Source: Rhizobium sp. Root274 | GTDB taxonomy: Bacteria > Pseudomonadota > Alphaproteobacteria > Rhizobiales > Rhizobiaceae | Direction of reading: 5' to 3' | Assembly: GCF_001429245.1 (NCBI RefSeq) | Contig: NZ_LMJE01000007.1 | Location: 535,127-599,126, forward strand | Length of the DNA: 64,000 bases | Part shown: piece after piece, positions 25,449 to 35,041 of the stretch | Layout of the letters: the number at the start of each line of letters is the position of its first letter | Position numbering within the stretch: position 1 is the first letter of the stretch | Position numbers and translations under genes: made by a program | Notes under the pieces: model-generated | Databases searched by the model: none | Seen by the model: the letters and a program-made list of their open reading frames with translations, nothing else | What the model was told of the DNA's origin: nothing

Positions 25449-27122
25449 TCAGAACAGGCCTTCGATGGCCCCCTCGCCGTTCAACCGGATCTTCTCCGAA
25501 GAGGGCATGCGCGGCAGTCCCGGCATGGTCATGATTTCGCCCGTGATCGCAACGACGAAGCCGGCGCCGGCGGACAGGCGCACCTCCCGCACATGCACCA
25601 CATGGCCTTCCGGCGCGCCACGCAGGGTCGGGTCGGTGGAGAAGGAATATTGCGTCTTGGCCATGCAGACCGGCAGATGGCCATAATCTTGCCGCTCCCA
25701 ATCGGCCAGCTGGTCGCGCACCGCCTTGTCGGCCGTCACCTCGCCGGCGCGGTAGATCTCGGTGGCGATCCGCTCGATCTTGGAAAAGAGCGGCAGAGCA
25801 TCAGGATAAAGCGGACGAAACTGCGAGGGCTGTTCGGCAATCCGCACCACGGCCTCGGCAAGATCGGCAATGCCTGCCGAGCCGTCCGCCCAGTGGCGGC
25901 AGAGAATGGCCTCCGCCCCGAGCCCTCTCGCAACCGCCTTGACTGCGGCGATTTCGGCCTCTGTATCGCTGGTGAAGTGGTTGATCGCCACCACGGCCGG
26001 CACGCCGAACTTGGCGAGGTTTTCCAGATGCCGGGCAAGATTGATCGCACCGCGCTCGACGGCGGCCACATCCTCTCGGCCCAGATCCTCCTTGGCAACC
26101 CCGCCGTTCATCTTCAGTGCCCGCACGGTGGCGACGATAACGACGGCGGACGGGGCAAGCTCAGCCTTGCGGCATTTGATGTCGAAGAACTTTTCAGCCC
26201 CGAGATCCGCCCCGAAGCCGGCCTCGGTGACGACATAGTCGCCGAGCTTCAACGCCGTCTTCGTCGCCACCACCGAATTGCAGCCATGCGCGATATTGGC
26301 AAAGGGACCGCCATGCACGAGTGCCGGATTGTTTTCGAGCGTCTGCACGAGGTTCGGCTGCAGCGCCTCCTTCAGAAGCACGGCCATGGCGCCATCGGCC
26401 TTGAGATCGCGGGCAAAGACGGGGGTCTTGTCGCGCCGGTAGCCGATGATGATGGCGCCGAGCCGCCGCTCCAGGTCTTCGAGATCGGTGGAGAGGCAGA
26501 GGATCGCCATGACCTCGGAGGCCACGGTGATGTCGAAACCCGTCTCCCGGGGAAAACCGTTGGAGGGGCCACCCAGCGAGGTGACGATCTGGCGCAGCGC
26601 CCGGTCGTTCATGTCCATCACCCGGCGCCAGCTGATGCGCCGCGTATCGATGCCAAGCTCATTGCCCCAATAGATGTGATTGTCGATCAGCGCCGAGAGC
26701 AGGTTATGGGCCGAGGTGATCGCATGGAAATCGCCGGTGAAGTGAAGATTGATATCCTCCATCGGCACGACCTGCGCATAACCGCCACCAGCCGCCCCGC
26801 CTTTCACGCCGAAACAGGGGCCGAGCGAAGGTTCGCGGATGCAGATAACCGCCTTCTTGCCGATCCGGTTCAAGCCGTCGCCGAGCCCGACCGTGGTGGT
26901 CGTCTTGCCCTCACCCGCCGGTGTCGGGTTGATCGCCGTAACCAGGATCAGCTTGCCATCCGGTCGCCCCTCCAGCCCTTTAATGAAGGCGGCGGAGATC
27001 TTCGCCTTGTCGTGGCCATAGGGGATCAGGCTTTCCGAGGGAATGGCGAGCTTGCAGCCGATTTCCTGGATGGGCCGCTTTTGGGCGGCACGCGCGATGT
27101 CGATGTCCGATGCTACTGTCAT
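25449..27122 (-). CDS. fhs: Formate-tetrahydrofolate ligase
   Basis: This 557-aa cytosolic enzyme uses ATP to join formate and tetrahydrofolate into 10-formyl-THF, feeding one-carbon metabolism. The P-loop-like [19 protein letters not shown] is near residue 68. Diagnostic blocks are [38 protein letters not shown] and the C-terminal [11 protein letters not shown]. Length and start ([14 protein letters not shown] after a GA-rich ribosome site) fit the family. It is a single gene with its own promoter region, upstream of and divergent from the YqhA gene. Confidence 0.97.
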   Translation of the reverse strand: MTVASDIDIARAAQKRPIQEIGCKLAIPSESLIPYGHDKAKISAAFIKGLEGRPDGKLILVTAINPTPAGEGKTTTTVGLGDGLNRIGKKAVICIREPSLGPCFGVKGGAAGGGYAQVVPMEDINLHFTGDFHAITSAHNLLSALIDNHIYWGNELGIDTRRISWRRVMDMNDRALRQIVTSLGGPSNGFPRETGFDITVASEVMAILCLSTDLEDLERRLGAIIIGYRRDKTPVFARDLKADGAMAVLLKEALQPNLVQTLENNPALVHGGPFANIAHGCNSVVATKTALKLGDYVVTEAGFGADLGAEKFFDIKCRKAELAPSAVVIVATVRALKMNGGVAKEDLGREDVAAVERGAINLARHLENLAKFGVPAVVAINHFTSDTEAEIAAVKAVARGLGAEAILCRHWADGSAGIADLAEAVVRIAEQPSQFRPLYPDALPLFSKIERIATEIYRAGEVTADKAVRDQLADWERQDYGHLPVCMAKTQYSFSTDPTLRGAPEGHVVHVREVRLSAGAGFVVAITGEIMTMPGLPRMPSSEKIRLNGEGAIEGLF

Positions 27123-27314
27123 GTTTCCCCCTGCCCCTCTTATTGGGCGAGAGGATCGGACAGTGCAGTCGAAGTGGCAAGCAGAAAGGCGCGATTTCCG
27201 TCATCACGAAGCAGGAAAGCTTGAAACTGACTTGGACCCAAAATCCACCTCTTGCCCGCAAATGGAACCATGTAATAGTTGCGGTGCAACAATGACCTGT
27301 CGAGAGATGCCTTG

Positions 27315-27836
27315 ATGAAATCGCTGGAACTGCTGATCGAGAAAATCATTCTGTCGAGCCGCTGGATTCTCGTCGCCTTTTATCTCGGCCTGGTCGCAGC
27401 GCTCGCAATCTACGCCGTATCGTTTGGCTATAAGTTCCTGAAGATCGCCCAGAACGTCTTCGTCTACGAGGATTTCGAGATGATCCTTGCCATGTTGGCG
27501 TTGATCGACGCCGCATTGGTGGCAAGCCTCATCGTCATGGTTATGATCTCTGGCTATGAAAACTTCGTCAGCCGCTTCGACGAGGCGGACGATCAAGTCT
27601 CATTCCTCGGCAAGCTCGATGCCGGCAGCCTGAAGATCAAGGTGGCCTCCTCAATCGTCGCCATCTCCTCCATCCACTTGCTGCAGGTCTTCCTCAACGC
27701 CAACCAGTATAGCGACGGCAAGCTGATGTGGCTCACCATCATCCACCTCGCCTTCGTCGTTTCGGCGGTGATGCTGGGTTATCTGGAGGTGATGATGCAC
27801 GGCAAGAAAAAGAGCGGCGGCGCAGATAAGATCTGA
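27315..27836 (+). CDS. YqhA-family (UPF0114) inner-membrane protein
   Basis: The 173-aa membrane protein starts MKSLELLIEKIILSSRW, a highly conserved opening in the UPF0114 family. Hydrophobic segments occur at about residues 15-40, 55-80, 108-125 and 137-157. The segment VMVMISGYENFVSRFD is a family hallmark. The E. coli homologue YqhA has no firm role. The gene is divergent from fhs and ends seven bases before a palindromic element that separates it from convergent putA. Confidence 0.88.
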   Translation: MKSLELLIEKIILSSRWILVAFYLGLVAALAIYAVSFGYKFLKIAQNVFVYEDFEMILAMLALIDAALVASLIVMVMISGYENFVSRFDEADDQVSFLGKLDAGSLKIKVASSIVAISSIHLLQVFLNANQYSDGKLMWLTIIHLAFVVSAVMLGYLEVMMHGKKKSGGADKI

Positions 27837-27842
27837 GCGACG

Positions 27843-27987
27843 TCACCCTCCCCTTGAGGGGACGGTCGGAGCGAACTCCGGGGTGGGGTGACGGCTGGGA
27901 GGCTAGCCCCGGGTCGCACGCCTCGCACTCGTGAAGGTTCACCCCCACCCGCCGCTTTGCGGCGACCTCCCCCCTCAAGGGGGAGGT
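27843..27987. repeat. Intergenic palindromic element, RIME-like (copy 2 of 2)
   Basis: This 145-bp element shares its ends (TCACCCTCCCCTTGAGGGG and CCTCCCCCCTCAAGGGGGAG) and the block ACCCCCACCCGCCGCTT with the copy at 15093-15215, but the central part is longer and different. It lies between convergent YqhA and putA genes and could act as a bidirectional mRNA end. Confidence 0.75.
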
Positions 27988-28006
27988 GCGACTTCACCTC
28001 GCAAAT

Positions 28007-31000
28007 TCACCCTTCCCCAATGGCAATCAAACTCGCATTGCCCCCAGCGGCCGCCGTGTTCACCGAGATCACCTGCTCGACCGCGAACCGGCTCAAGTAG
28101 GCCGGGCCGCCCGCCTTGAAACCGGTGCCGGACATGCCGGAGCCGCCGAAAGGCTGTGTGCCGACAACGGCGCCGATCATGTTGCGGTTTACGTAGATAT
28201 TGCCCGTGTCGAGCGCCTCCGTGACCTTGCGGATCGTCGCCTCGATACGGCTATGCACACCGAGCGTCAGGCCAAAACCGGTGGCGTCGATGGACGCAAT
28301 GACCTGATCGAGCGCCTTCGCCTTCCAGCGCACGACATGGAGCACGGGGCCGAAGATCTCCTTGGTGAGCGCCTCGGGGCGGTCGAGCTCGACGATATGA
28401 GGGGCAAAGAAGTTGCCCGTCGCGGGTACCTTGCCGGCATAACGGACCTTCTGGCTCCGCTTCATGTCAGCGATATGGGCCTCCAGCATCGCCTTCTGTT
28501 TCTCGTCGATGACAGGGCCGATATCGGTGGTGATCTCAAGCGGATTGCCGAGATTCAGCTCGCGGGCAGCCCCCTCGATCATTTCCAGCATGCCGTCGGC
28601 AATGTCTTCCTGCAGATAGAGGATCCTGAGCGCCGAGCAGCGCTGACCGGCAGACCGAAACGCTGAAAGCACGACGTCATCGGCCACCTGTTCGGCAAGC
28701 GCCGTCGCATCGACGATCATGGCGTTGAGACCGCCGGTTTCGGCAATCAGCGGCACGATCGGGCCATCCTTGGCAGCGAGCGTCCGGTTGATCGCCTGGG
28801 CGGTTCCGGTCGAACCTGTGAAGGCGATGCCGGCAAGCTGCGGATGGGCGGCGATCGCGGCCCCGACATCGCCGGCACCGGGCAGCAGCATCAGCACGTC
28901 TTCCGGCACGCCGGCTTTGTGGAACAGCTTGACCGCCTCATAGGCGATCAAGGGCGTCTGGGGGGCCGGCTTGGCAATGACGGCATTGCCGGCGACAAGG
29001 GCTGCCGAGACCTGGCCGAGGAAGATCGCCAGCGGAAAATTCCACGGCGAAATGCAGGCAAACACACCACGGCCGCGCCAGGACAGACGATTGAGCTCAC
29101 CGGTCGGGCCGGGCATGACTTCGGCCTCACCGAACTGGTGGCGGGCCTGGACGGCGTAGTAGCGGCAGAAATCGACCGCCTCGCGGATTTCGGCAACACC
29201 GTCATCCAGCGTCTTGCCGGCTTCGAGTGCCAGCAGCGACAGGAGACGGTCACGATCGGCTTCCAGCAAGTCGGCGAGTTTGTCGAGCGTTGCCGCCCGC
29301 TCCTCAACGGAGACGCGCGACCAGCGGGCAAAACCCTTGCGACCAGCGGCGAAGGCCCGGTCGACGTCGGCGGGCGTCGCGTTGCGCACGGTACCAACCT
29401 TAATTGCCCGATCTGCGGGCGACAGCACGGCTTCGTCGCTGGTCGCGCCGGTTGCACCCGGCACCAGCGGATGGGCGGCAATGGCGGCAAGCGGCTGGCT
29501 GATGCGGCTCATCAGGCGTTCGAGATTGTCGCGATGGCCGAATTCGAAGCCGGCGCTGTTCTTCCGGTCGCCATAGAGGCCAAGCGGCATCGGGATCTGA
29601 CTGTGGCGGGCGCTCTGGCCATTGCCAAGGCCGAGCTTTTCGGTGGGGCGCTCTAGCAGAGCCGTGACCGGGATGTTCTTGTCACCGGCAACGGCGACGA
29701 ACGAGGAGTTCGCGCCGTTTTCGAGCAGGCGGCGAACGAGATAGGCGAGCAGATCGCGGTAGCCGCCGACGGGTGCATAGATGCGGCAAGCGATGCGGTC
29801 ATTGCCCGACAGCAGCGTGTCGTAGAGGGCCTCGCCCATGCCATGCAGACGCTGGAATTCGAAGCCGGAGCGATCGGCACCGGCAAGCTCGATGATCGTC
29901 GAGACGGTCAGCGCATTATGGGTGGCGAACTGCGGGAAGATGCGGGCCCGCTTTTCCATGAGCTTTGCCGCGCAATGCAGATAGGAGAGATCGGTCGCAG
30001 GCTTGCGGGTCCAGACGGGGTAATCGTCGAGGCCGCGCTCCTGGGCGCGCTTCACTTCCGTGTCCCAATAGGCGCCCTTGACGAGACGCACCATCATGCG
30101 GCGACCATATTGCTGGCAGAGGCTGTCGATATAGTCGATCACCTGAGGCGCACGCTTCTGATAGGCCTGAATGGCGAGACCGAAACCGTCCCAGCCGGAG
30201 AGCGACGGATCGGCAAAGACGGCCGCGATCACGTCCAGCGACAGCTCCAGGCGGTCGGCCTCCTCGGCATCGACGGTGAAATTGAGCTGATGCGCTTTCG
30301 CCATTTGCGCAAGCTTCAGAAGGTCCGGCACCAACTCACGCATCACCCGGTCATGATGGGTGGCGAGATAACGCGGATGCAGCGCCGACAGCTTGACCGA
30401 AATGCCCATGCGGTTCGGCAACTGCTGGCTCTTGCCGTGTTTGGCCATATGCGCGCCGATTGCCTCGATCGCCATGGCATAGGACTGGAAATAGCGCTTG
30501 GCGTCTTCGGCCGTGCGGGCGCCCTCGCCCAGCATGTCGAAGGAGTGGCGATAGCCGCGTTCCTCGCTCTTGGCCGCACGCGACAGCGCATCCTTGATGG
30601 TCTCACCGAGCACGAAATGATGGCCGAGGAAGCGCATCGCCTGCTTGGTCGCGGAGCGGACAGTCGGCAGACCCAGGCGCTTGACGAGGCCGCGCATGAC
30701 GCCCTCAGGCGTCTCACCCGGACGGATGACGCGGGCAGAAAGCCCGAGTGCCCAGGCAGAGGCCGAGACGAACCAGCTGTCGCCATGCGCCTCGTGTTCG
30801 CTCCAGCCGCCTTCCTTCAACTTGTCCTCGATCAGGCGATCCTGGGTCAGCGCATCGGGTACGCGCAACAGTGCTTCGGCGAGCACCATCAGCGCCAGAC
30901 CTTCGCGCGTCGACAGCCCATATTCGCGCAAGAAATCCTCGACGCCGCCAACCGATCCGGAATTGCTGCGGATCGCCTCGATATAGGTCGTGGCGCGGCG

Positions 31001-31126
31001 GTCGATGGCGCTGTTCTGGCTCCCCGAGAGCGACAGGCGCGATGCAAAGTGGCGGATGAACTGGTCATCGTCGCCGGCATAGGGCGCTTCGAAACGCGGA
31101 AAATCTGTCGTGGCTGGCTTGATCAT
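28007..31126 (-). CDS. putA: Bifunctional proline dehydrogenase / P5C dehydrogenase, short form
   Basis: PutA oxidises proline to glutamate in two steps using FAD and NAD+. This 1039-aa protein is the short type that lacks the ribbon-helix-helix DNA-binding domain of E. coli PutA. The proline dehydrogenase barrel covers about residues 100-490 (NFTVDAEEADRLELSLD, RMMVRLVKGAYWDTEV, PQFATHNA). The aldehyde dehydrogenase part covers about 540-1010 with catalytic Glu in AETGGLNAMIVD and Cys in SAGQRCSALR. ATG at 31126 is chosen because GGAGG precedes it; the in-frame GTG upstream overlaps that site. It is divergent from putR. Confidence 0.97.
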   Translation of the reverse strand: MIKPATTDFPRFEAPYAGDDDQFIRHFASRLSLSGSQNSAIDRRATTYIEAIRSNSGSVGGVEDFLREYGLSTREGLALMVLAEALLRVPDALTQDRLIEDKLKEGGWSEHEAHGDSWFVSASAWALGLSARVIRPGETPEGVMRGLVKRLGLPTVRSATKQAMRFLGHHFVLGETIKDALSRAAKSEERGYRHSFDMLGEGARTAEDAKRYFQSYAMAIEAIGAHMAKHGKSQQLPNRMGISVKLSALHPRYLATHHDRVMRELVPDLLKLAQMAKAHQLNFTVDAEEADRLELSLDVIAAVFADPSLSGWDGFGLAIQAYQKRAPQVIDYIDSLCQQYGRRMMVRLVKGAYWDTEVKRAQERGLDDYPVWTRKPATDLSYLHCAAKLMEKRARIFPQFATHNALTVSTIIELAGADRSGFEFQRLHGMGEALYDTLLSGNDRIACRIYAPVGGYRDLLAYLVRRLLENGANSSFVAVAGDKNIPVTALLERPTEKLGLGNGQSARHSQIPMPLGLYGDRKNSAGFEFGHRDNLERLMSRISQPLAAIAAHPLVPGATGATSDEAVLSPADRAIKVGTVRNATPADVDRAFAAGRKGFARWSRVSVEERAATLDKLADLLEADRDRLLSLLALEAGKTLDDGVAEIREAVDFCRYYAVQARHQFGEAEVMPGPTGELNRLSWRGRGVFACISPWNFPLAIFLGQVSAALVAGNAVIAKPAPQTPLIAYEAVKLFHKAGVPEDVLMLLPGAGDVGAAIAAHPQLAGIAFTGSTGTAQAINRTLAAKDGPIVPLIAETGGLNAMIVDATALAEQVADDVVLSAFRSAGQRCSALRILYLQEDIADGMLEMIEGAARELNLGNPLEITTDIGPVIDEKQKAMLEAHIADMKRSQKVRYAGKVPATGNFFAPHIVELDRPEALTKEIFGPVLHVVRWKAKALDQVIASIDATGFGLTLGVHSRIEATIRKVTEALDTGNIYVNRNMIGAVVGTQPFGGSGMSGTGFKAGGPAYLSRFAVEQVISVNTAAAGGNASLIAIGEG

Positions 31127-31234
31127 TGTCACCTCCGTGGTATGCGCAACATATCTTCAGCTTTGCAGAATTTCCCGCTATTCTTCAGTCAAATTTCCGC
31201 AGCAATCACTATCAAGATGGAGTTTCGCAGAGAG

Positions 31235-31699
31235 ATGAGCAAGGAAATCGACCGCCTCGATCGCAAGATTCTCCGCGCGCTCCAGGCCGAGGGACGTCTG
31301 ACCAACATCGAGCTTGCCGAGCGGGTGAACCTGTCACCGACGGCGACCGCCGAACGGGTGCGCCGGCTGACGCGCGAGGGCTATATCACCGGCTACGCTG
31401 CCATCCTGTCGCCACAGAAGCTCGGCCGCAACCTTCTGGTCTTCATCGAGGTGAAACTGGATCGCACGACGGCGGACGTTTTCGACACCTTCGCGGCGGC
31501 GGTCAAACGCTCGGACGACGTGATGGAATGCCATATGGTGGCCGGCGGCTTCGATTATCTGGTCAAGGCGCGCGTCGCGGGCATGGATGCCTATCGGCAA
31601 TTCCTCTCGGAGGTGATCCTGCCGCTTCCCGGCGTTCGCGAGACCCATACCTATGCGGTGATGGAGGAGGTGAAGGCGGGCTCTGCCTTGCCGGTATGA
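31235..31699 (+). CDS. putR: Lrp-family activator of proline utilisation
   Basis: The 154-aa Lrp/AsnC-family regulator starts MSKEIDRLDRKILRALQ. The helix-turn-helix is NIELAERVNLSPTATAERV, followed by the RAM domain with the family block DYLVKARVAGMDAYRQFL. It is the standard divergent partner of putA in Agrobacterium and Rhizobium, where PutR activates putA in response to proline. An in-frame ATG 18 bases upstream is possible but has no ribosome site. The 108-base divergent region holds the near-repeat GAATTTCCCGC and AAATTTCCGC. Confidence 0.92.
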   Translation: MSKEIDRLDRKILRALQAEGRLTNIELAERVNLSPTATAERVRRLTREGYITGYAAILSPQKLGRNLLVFIEVKLDRTTADVFDTFAAAVKRSDDVMECHMVAGGFDYLVKARVAGMDAYRQFLSEVILPLPGVRETHTYAVMEEVKAGSALPV

Positions 31700-31773
31700 A
31701 TTTGGATGTAACGGGCAACTGCTATTTTGAGTGGCACCGCTTAGGAATTAGTCATATTAATGGTGGTCAGGGC

Positions 31774-31794
31774 CGAAAAAGCGCTAGCTTTTCG
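31774..31794 (+). terminator. Possible weak terminator after putR
   Basis: CGAAAA-AGC can pair with GCTTTTCG around a four-base loop, with one bulged A, 75 bases after the putR stop codon. The stem is AT-rich and there is no T run, so it is a weak candidate. Confidence 0.3.
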
Positions 31795-31853
31795 TTCTGA
31801 CTGATATAATTGTTCAAACTTACAGTTAGTTCTCAACTTTCGAAACAAGAAAA

Positions 31854-32570
31854 ATGCTGCCACAACGACAGACGCTCTTGAGCCAGGAAATCGGGAGCTG
31901 CCAAAGCCGTGCGGATCTGTTGGAATGCTGGAAGCATGCGGCGCGCGAATACGGTCTCGATCACGTGACCCTGGCCACGGCCCCGACGGCTCAGGACAAG
32001 ATCCTCGGACCGTTGGTGCGCGAAACGACGCTTCCCGTCGACTATTGCCGCGAATTCGACCGTCAGGGTTTCCTGCGTTATTGCCCGACGGTCCCGCATA
32101 TCACCCGCACGATCATGCACGCCACCTGGTGGCTGGGACCCGACGGCCACAGCCCGGATTTCGAGTGCCCTTTTCCGCTTGCCGAACTGATGCGCAAACA
32201 CGATCTGCTCTCCGGCATCCTGTTTTCGCTGACTGCCATTGATGGTACCCGCTACGTCGTCCGATACGACGGCAGCCGGCCGCCCCTGCCCCAGCAGGAC
32301 ATCAACGAATTGTCCATGCTGACCACCCAGGCCTTCGACGTGTTCGACCGGCTGCGTCGCACGACCAGCACCGTCAATGTTCTGTCGGCGCGCGAACTGG
32401 AAGTGCTGCGCTGGACCGCCCAGGGCAAGACCTCGCTGGAGATCGGCCAGATCCTCTCGCTCTCCGACCACACGGTGAACGCCTATATGACGAATGCCAT
32501 CCGCAAGCTCGATTGCGTTAATCGCACGCAGTTGGTCGCCAAGGCGATCCGGATGAAGATCATCAGCTGA
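31854..32570 (+). CDS. LuxR-family transcriptional regulator, orphan
   Basis: The 238-aa protein has an N-terminal autoinducer-binding-like domain (about residues 20-165) and a C-terminal LuxR/GerE helix-turn-helix (residues 175-235). The latter includes LSARELEVLRWTAQGKTSLEIGQI. No luxI-type synthase gene is near. In the N-terminal domain the conserved Asp-Pro pair of AHL binders appears as Cys-Pro (RYCPTV), and the second pocket Trp is not obvious. It is likely a solo that binds another ligand or none. A terminator follows 24 bases after the stop codon. Confidence 0.85.
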   Translation: MLPQRQTLLSQEIGSCQSRADLLECWKHAAREYGLDHVTLATAPTAQDKILGPLVRETTLPVDYCREFDRQGFLRYCPTVPHITRTIMHATWWLGPDGHSPDFECPFPLAELMRKHDLLSGILFSLTAIDGTRYVVRYDGSRPPLPQQDINELSMLTTQAFDVFDRLRRTTSTVNVLSARELEVLRWTAQGKTSLEIGQILSLSDHTVNAYMTNAIRKLDCVNRTQLVAKAIRMKIIS

Positions 32571-32593
32571 CCGATCCAAACCTTTGAAAAACC

Positions 32594-32622
32594 AAAGGCC
32601 CGGTCTTGCGATCGGGCCTTTT
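32594..32622. terminator. Bidirectional terminator between luxR-type and DUF2333 genes
   Basis: AAGGCCCG and CGGGCCTT form the stem, with T-rich ends on both sides (TTTTG on plus, TGGTTTTT on minus). It serves both convergent transcripts. Confidence 0.75.
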
Positions 32623-32643
32623 GCTTTGAAGCGGAACCTGCCC

Positions 32644-33753
32644 TTAACGATCGAGGATCGCCCGGATCTCCACCATGTTGGAGCGCACTCGCAGCGTGTA
32701 GAAGCCCATGGTGGTCAGATGGGTCGGCATGATCCAGCCATCCTCGCTGCCATTCGAGATGATCGCTGGCTGGATCTTCAGGGCACCCTGCAACTGGCGT
32801 TCCATCTCGGCCCAGATGGCGGTGAGGTTGCGCTCGCGGATCACATCGCCGAAATCGGCATGGGCAGCTTTCAAAAGCGCATACTGCGCATAGAGCTGGC
32901 CGAAGGCGAACCAGTAGCGGTCGTCGGCGCGGGTGTCGAACCAGCCCGCATTGAACTCTTCCGAACGGCGGCGGAGAATATCGGAGGTATTGCCGAGATC
33001 GCTTGCCATGCCGTCGAGCAGTTGCAGCAGGTTATCGGCCCGGCTGTCGAAGACGGCATCGCAATTGGCAAGCGAGGTATTGAAGCGGGTCCAGCTGTCG
33101 ACGGCGGCCCGATAATAGCTCGGCGTCGGCGTCTTGAAGCCGAAGGGATCGGTGCCGAAATACCAGGTGCCCTCGTCGAACTGGATATTGCCGCGCGCAT
33201 CCTGCAGGTCGTTGTTGATGCCCGACGTGCCACGCACACGGCCGAGATTGTCGGCGAGCTGGATGGCGGTGCGCCGCACCACCTGGTTCACGCCACGCTG
33301 GAAGGAGGCCTTGTTGTCGAAGAAGGGCGTGTTGTCCCAGTCGATACCGAAGAAGCCGAGCTTGTAGAGCAGCGTCGAGGAGATCCAGGTGTTCTGGTTG
33401 ACATTCTGGTCGGTGAGAGCGGCGGCGAGCGTGACGATGGCCGAGTCCTGGCAACGATTGGCCTGGTCCGGGATCGCCGCGCCCGCGGGCACGGTTCGCG
33501 TGTCCAGCTTGTAACTCGTCACGAAAGCCGGATCAAAACCGTTCCATATCTGCGTGCGGTAGAAAAACTGGCCATAGGCGAGGATCAGCAGCACGAGGAT
33601 CGCGAGGATCGGCCCCTTGATGATCCAGCTGCGGTCCCGATACCAGCCATGGGCGGCGAGAAACGGCCAGAGCAGCCAGGCGACGACCAGGCCGACGCCG
33701 CGGCCGATCGCGGCGAAGACGCGCTGGAAAAACGCGATGATCGGATCAAGCAT
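32644..33753 (-). CDS. DUF2333-family membrane protein
   Basis: The 369-aa protein begins MLDPIIAFFQRVFAAIGRG. I prefer this ATG because AGGAG lies six bases before it; an ATG two codons earlier abuts the site. Two hydrophobic segments lie near the N-terminus (about 18-34 and 48-64, PILAILVLLILAYGQFF). The rest (about 300 residues) is presumably periplasmic and begins with WNGFDPAFVTSYKLDTR. The family DUF2333 has no known function. The gene overlaps the 431-aa gene by eight bases and is the last of a six-gene co-oriented run, the likely membrane anchor of that group. Confidence 0.85.
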   Translation of the reverse strand: MLDPIIAFFQRVFAAIGRGVGLVVAWLLWPFLAAHGWYRDRSWIIKGPILAILVLLILAYGQFFYRTQIWNGFDPAFVTSYKLDTRTVPAGAAIPDQANRCQDSAIVTLAAALTDQNVNQNTWISSTLLYKLGFFGIDWDNTPFFDNKASFQRGVNQVVRRTAIQLADNLGRVRGTSGINNDLQDARGNIQFDEGTWYFGTDPFGFKTPTPSYYRAAVDSWTRFNTSLANCDAVFDSRADNLLQLLDGMASDLGNTSDILRRRSEEFNAGWFDTRADDRYWFAFGQLYAQYALLKAAHADFGDVIRERNLTAIWAEMERQLQGALKIQPAIISNGSEDGWIMPTHLTTMGFYTLRVRSNMVEIRAILDR

Positions 33754-35041
33754 GGTCATCTCCTATGCCATAGAGGCGTCTGCGAAACTGGGCCTTGTCC
33801 TGCAGATAGGTCTGCGTCAGGCGGGATACAACATAATCGCCATAAGGCGAAGGATAGGACTGGTAGTGGCGGTAGAAACCCTGCTTGTCGAAGACAAAGC
33901 GGGAAACGAAATCTTCCGGCGTCAGATGCGCGATCAGCCGGCTGGTCAGCCACTGGTCGGCATGTCCCGGCTGGGCCCGGACAAGCCAGAGCCGCAGTTT
34001 CGGGTCAAAATCGGCGATGCTGAGCGTGCCGGAGCGCGCCAGCACCCGCATCGCTTCCTGCAGGAAGGGATAGACGCCGTGTTCGGCAATCGCCCGTCCA
34101 TGCGTGTGCTGAAACGTCTGCTGCCAGACCACATCCACGCGGGCGAAATCCGGCAGCGGCACCTGGCTTGCGGCAACCGACAGCAGCACCAGTTCTGCCC
34201 GGTGCGCGAGAAGACCCGAGGCCTCCACCCAGCTTGCCCGCGGCAGCTCGATGCGACCGGTGCGGGCCAGAAAGTCGAAGATCTGGGCCGGGTCCTTGAT
34301 CGAGATATAGCTGACCTGCCAGGGACGCGACCGGCGAAACCCCGGCGCATCCGGATCGCAGATCACCGTTGCCTGCTTGCCGTCAGCAAAGACGAAGACG
34401 CCGCCGAAATGATCGGCCCAGAAGGCGTCGTGACGAAAGATCACCTTGTCCGGCACCAGCGTGTTCTGCCGGATGTCGCCGGTCTGGCGCGACAGGTCCA
34501 CCATGCGGTTGAGCATGACATCGTCGCGCCAGGCATCGGGGGTCGTCAGCAACTGGTCGCAGAGCTGGCGCAGTTCCCCTGCCTTGCCGAGCAGGTCTTC
34601 GGCCGACAGCACGCGAAACTTTACTTCGTTGATCGATAGCAGATCTTCAAGCGTCTTCACCTCCGCGACCGAATCCTCGATCTCGCCGTAGAGCGCATCC
34701 TTGAGCGTAATCGCATGGATGGCACGGGCATTGGCGGCAAAGAATTCGTGCATCAAGCCGGCGGTGTTGGAAAAGCTCGTATGAACCACCGGCAGATCGT
34801 TCTGCTCCGGTGTCAGGATGACGAAACGCCGATTGACCTTCTTCGGGTCGAGATAATCGGGATCGCCGAGCTCGGCCGCCACCTGCGGCGAAAAGCCGGT
34901 GATGTCGATGTCGAATTCGGGAAGCGCGGTTTCCGGCAGGCCGAAGCCTTTGAGCGCCTTGTTGTAGCGGGCAATCAGATGTGGCTCGCGAATGGTCAGC
35001 AGGCGACCATAGATGAGCTCGGCTTCGAGGAGGCGGTTCAT
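33746..35041 (-). CDS. Conserved protein of unknown function (DUF6638-like)
   Basis: The 431-aa protein starts MNRLLEAELIYGRLLTIREP. It has no signal peptide or membrane segment. I recall its length and opening from an uncharacterised rhizobial family labelled DUF6638, but that name is from memory. Notable parts are a helical middle (KTLEDLLSINEVKFRVLSAE) and a C-terminal SPYGDYVVSRLTQTYLQDKA. It overlaps the upstream nuclease-like gene by four bases (ATGA) and the downstream DUF2333 gene by eight. The tight coupling suggests the products act together. Confidence 0.8.
   Translation of the reverse strand: MNRLLEAELIYGRLLTIREPHLIARYNKALKGFGLPETALPEFDIDITGFSPQVAAELGDPDYLDPKKVNRRFVILTPEQNDLPVVHTSFSNTAGLMHEFFAANARAIHAITLKDALYGEIEDSVAEVKTLEDLLSINEVKFRVLSAEDLLGKAGELRQLCDQLLTTPDAWRDDVMLNRMVDLSRQTGDIRQNTLVPDKVIFRHDAFWADHFGGVFVFADGKQATVICDPDAPGFRRSRPWQVSYISIKDPAQIFDFLARTGRIELPRASWVEASGLLAHRAELVLLSVAASQVPLPDFARVDVVWQQTFQHTHGRAIAEHGVYPFLQEAMRVLARSGTLSIADFDPKLRLWLVRAQPGHADQWLTSRLIAHLTPEDFVSRFVFDKQGFYRHYQSYPSPYGDYVVSRLTQTYLQDKAQFRRRLYGIGDDHA

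Noticed and set aside
29843..31234. Long plus-strand N-terminal extension of putR into putA
   Set aside because: The extension is antisense to putA. Lrp-family homology starts at MSKEIDRL, so the start at 31235 is preferred.
31126..31800. 224-codon plus-strand frame overlapping putR
   Set aside because: It is an alternative frame of putR with no domain; the Lrp reading frame is clear.
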